A DNA stretch of 16,249 nucleotides from Tannerella sp. (GTDB taxonomy: Bacteria > Bacteroidota > Bacteroidia > Bacteroidales > Tannerellaceae). The DNA lies in the NCBI GenBank assembly GCA_031259505.1, contig JAIRLL010000171.1, forward strand, positions 1-16,249, read 5' to 3'. The position numbers and the translations under genes are program-made. Shown here one piece after another: positions 14,681-16,249 of the stretch; position 1 is the first letter of the stretch, and each line of letters starts with the position of its first letter. The notes under the pieces were generated by a model. It saw only the letters and a program-made list of their open reading frames with translations. It was not told the origin of the DNA and did no database searches.

Positions 14681-15966
14681 AAATCGATACCCTCTTTCGC
14701 ATTCTCGGCTTTGTCCTCGTCGCGGCCATGGCTGCGATCGCCTTTTTCACGTTCCGCACGGAGAATTTCTACCTGTCGCTGGGCGTCGAAGCGCTGACGG
14801 TTTTCACGGTCATTTACCTGCTGTTTTTTCATCGCAGGATTATCAAACCGCTGCAGATTATCGGCGACGGCATGGATTTGCTCAACGAGCAGGATTTCAG
14901 TTCGCGCCTGCGCCTCGTCGGACAGCCTGAAACGGACAGGATAATCATGATTTTCAACAAAATGACAGACTGCCTCAAGAATGAACGCCTGCACGTGAGG
15001 GAACAGAATCATTTTCTTGACCTGCTGATAAACGCGTCGCCGCTGGGCGTACTGATTCTCGACTTCGACGACCGGATTTTTTCCGTCAACCGCGCCGCTG
15101 CCACGCTTCCCGGACTCGGACTGTCTGCCGAAGCCATAGGCAGGAAACTGACGGAAATGGATATTCCGCTGATGAAAGAGCTTGGAAATATCGAGCCTTA
15201 CCGCTCGCATACCGTCCGCCTGAGCGACGCCAGCGTATACAAGTGTACGCACGGCAAGTTTATCGACCGGGGATTCCAGCGCTCGTTCTATCTGATAGAA
15301 CTGCTTACGGAAGAAGTATTCAGCGCCGAACGGAAAGCCTACGGGCAGGTCATTCGCATGATAGCCCACGAGGTGAACAACACCACCGCCGGCATCACCT
15401 CGACGCTCGGCGCGCTCGAACAGATGACGGTCGAAAACGATGTGCAGGAAGCGCTGAAAGTGTCCATCGAACGGTGCTACCGCATGAACCGCTTCATAGC
15501 CAACTATGCCGACGTGGTGCGCATTCCCGAACCGCAGACAAGGCGGATGTCGCTCAACGGGCTGGTCGTTTCGTGCAAGCGTTTTATGGAGAATATATGC
15601 CGCAACCGGCATATCGAAATCGTGATGGAGCCGGACGAAGTTTCGCCCGTTGTGGAAATCGACCCCGTACTGTTCGAACAGGTGATGGTAAACATCATCA
15701 AGAACGCGGCCGAATCGATCGGTACGGACGGATATATCTACATCCGTACCGCCTCGTCGCCGGTCAGTCTCGAGATAGCCGACACCGGCAAAGGCATCTC
15801 CCGCGAGACGGAAGGCAAACTCTTCAGCCCGTTTTTTTCCACCAAGCCCAACGGACAGGGGCTGGGACTTATCTTCATCCGCGAAGTGTTGCTGAAACAC
15901 GGCTGCACGTTCTCCCTCCATACGTCGGTCGACGGATTGACGCGGTTCAGAATCTTTTTTCAGTAA
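14677..15966 (+). CDS. Membrane sensor histidine kinase, partner of the NtrC-type regulator
   Basis: The 429 residues start at the ATG that overlaps the regulator stop (ATGA); the longer open frame upstream is only a shadow of that gene. Two membrane helices (about 7-25 and 31-51) are separated by only a few residues, so almost no periplasmic sensor is present and the signal is probably sensed in the membrane or cytoplasm. A HAMP-like linker (about 52-105) and a PAS-like domain (about 110-210, LLINASPLGVLILDFDDRIF) follow. The kinase core has H231 in MIAHEVNNTTAGITST, the N box with N343 in NIIKNAAES, the G1 box DTGKGIS (369-375) and the G2 box GQGLGL (393-398). The H box has Thr where most kinases have Pro (HEVNNT). 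It resembles NtrY/AtoS-type kinases that pair with NtrC regulators. Confidence 0.94.
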   Translation: MKIDTLFRILGFVLVAAMAAIAFFTFRTENFYLSLGVEALTVFTVIYLLFFHRRIIKPLQIIGDGMDLLNEQDFSSRLRLVGQPETDRIIMIFNKMTDCLKNERLHVREQNHFLDLLINASPLGVLILDFDDRIFSVNRAAATLPGLGLSAEAIGRKLTEMDIPLMKELGNIEPYRSHTVRLSDASVYKCTHGKFIDRGFQRSFYLIELLTEEVFSAERKAYGQVIRMIAHEVNNTTAGITSTLGALEQMTVENDVQEALKVSIERCYRMNRFIANYADVVRIPEPQTRRMSLNGLVVSCKRFMENICRNRHIEIVMEPDEVSPVVEIDPVLFEQVMVNIIKNAAESIGTDGYIYIRTASSPVSLEIADTGKGISRETEGKLFSPFFSTKPNGQGLGLIFIREVLLKHGCTFSLHTSVDGLTRFRIFFQ

Positions 15967-16003
15967 CATGCCGCGCGCAGTATGTCATTTCCTGATTTAG
16001 GTT

Positions 16004-16018
16004 GACTGTCCAGCAGTC
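16004..16018. repeat. Small perfect hairpin after the kinase gene
   Basis: GACTG-TCCAG-CAGTC forms a 5-bp stem. GTTGACT occurs at 16001-16007 and again at 16034-16040. No T-run follows, so termination is uncertain. The repeated GTTGACT may mark an insertion-element junction. Confidence 0.3.
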
Positions 16019-16061
16019 CTATCGCGTAGAAAAGTTGACTCGGATTAATACTTATAACTAA

Positions 16062-16249
16062 TATTTGTTTACTTCAGACTGGGATAACGATATCCGGAAT
16101 GCGTCGCCGCATAACATCAAGCGCGACTTTTATTATGACGCACCCGGATCGGCCTACGACAAACAGAAGATTGATTTTTCGCTGTATCCCCCGGGAACAC
16201 GAAATGCGGTTATTGATACGTGCCAGTATATCTATCCGTTCTTTATGAA
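16062..16249 (+). pseudogene. SusD/RagB-like lipoprotein fragment, 5'-truncated and running off the window
   Basis: Read in frame from 16062 (just after a TAA at 16059), the sequence gives WDNDIRNASPHNIKRDFYYD, then a stretch ending DTCQYIYPFFM. The D-D/N-IRNS-x-x-NI-x-R-x-FYY pattern followed by a D-T-x-x-(F/Y)-IYP motif is familiar from the C-terminal half of SusD/RagB outer-membrane glycan-binding lipoproteins. The first several hundred codons, the lipoprotein signal and any ATG are missing. The only upstream start-like codon is a TTG at 16065. The gene therefore appears decapitated, with the break around 16062-16080, unless the sequence is chimeric. The 3' part lies beyond the edge. Confidence 0.6.

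Noticed and set aside
14665..15969. 434-codon open frame on the minus strand
   Set aside because: It is the antisense shadow of the histidine kinase, whose boxes are all intact; the high GC of the region creates long empty frames.

Overview
The window looks like chromosomal DNA from a member of the Bacteroidota, most likely order Bacteroidales. The evidence is a recurring promoter of the Bacteroides type (TTTG or GTTG, about 20 bases, then TAnnTTTG), the long IspG form with a central insert, an NtrC-type regulator with a GAFTDA loop beside sigma-54, and the tail of a SusD/RagB-like protein at the right edge. No rRNA, tRNA or CRISPR array was seen. I cannot place the organism below order.

Left block (1-4932): a glycerol-use module. 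glpD, glpK and glpF run leftward as a tight operon (uptake channel, kinase, glycerol-3-phosphate dehydrogenase). A DeoR-family regulator (glpR-like) is divergent from glpD. The shared intergenic region holds a Bacteroides-type promoter for each side and a tandem pair of 22-bp repeats that is a good candidate operator. Positions 4933-5722 hold no convincing gene but are rich in repeats: three 23-bp tandem units resembling an IS21-type end, one intrinsic terminator and several inverted repeats. A 16-bp near-identical sequence sits on both sides of the glp block.

Middle block (5723-9957): housekeeping genes running leftward in the order rpoN, gcvH, purE, ispG. The last three are joined by stop/start overlaps (ATGA, then TTGA with a TTG start). 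The gcvH promoter appears to be embedded in the rpoN stop codon.

Accessory block (10347-13258): three rightward genes of unknown function in clearly AT-rich DNA (hand counts of about 33-35% GC in sample lines, against about 65% in the next gene). They encode a membrane protein with a charged, probably coiled-coil tail, a very small protein that may use an ATT start, and a 626-residue protein with a papain/C39-like Cys-His-Asp pattern. This is the part of the window most likely to be an undescribed system. That it is one system is inference from position and composition.

Right block (13292-15966): an NtrC-type response regulator and a membrane histidine kinase overlapping by ATGA, forming a sigma-54-dependent two-component pair. 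The window ends in what looks like a 5'-truncated susD-like gene (16062 to the edge).
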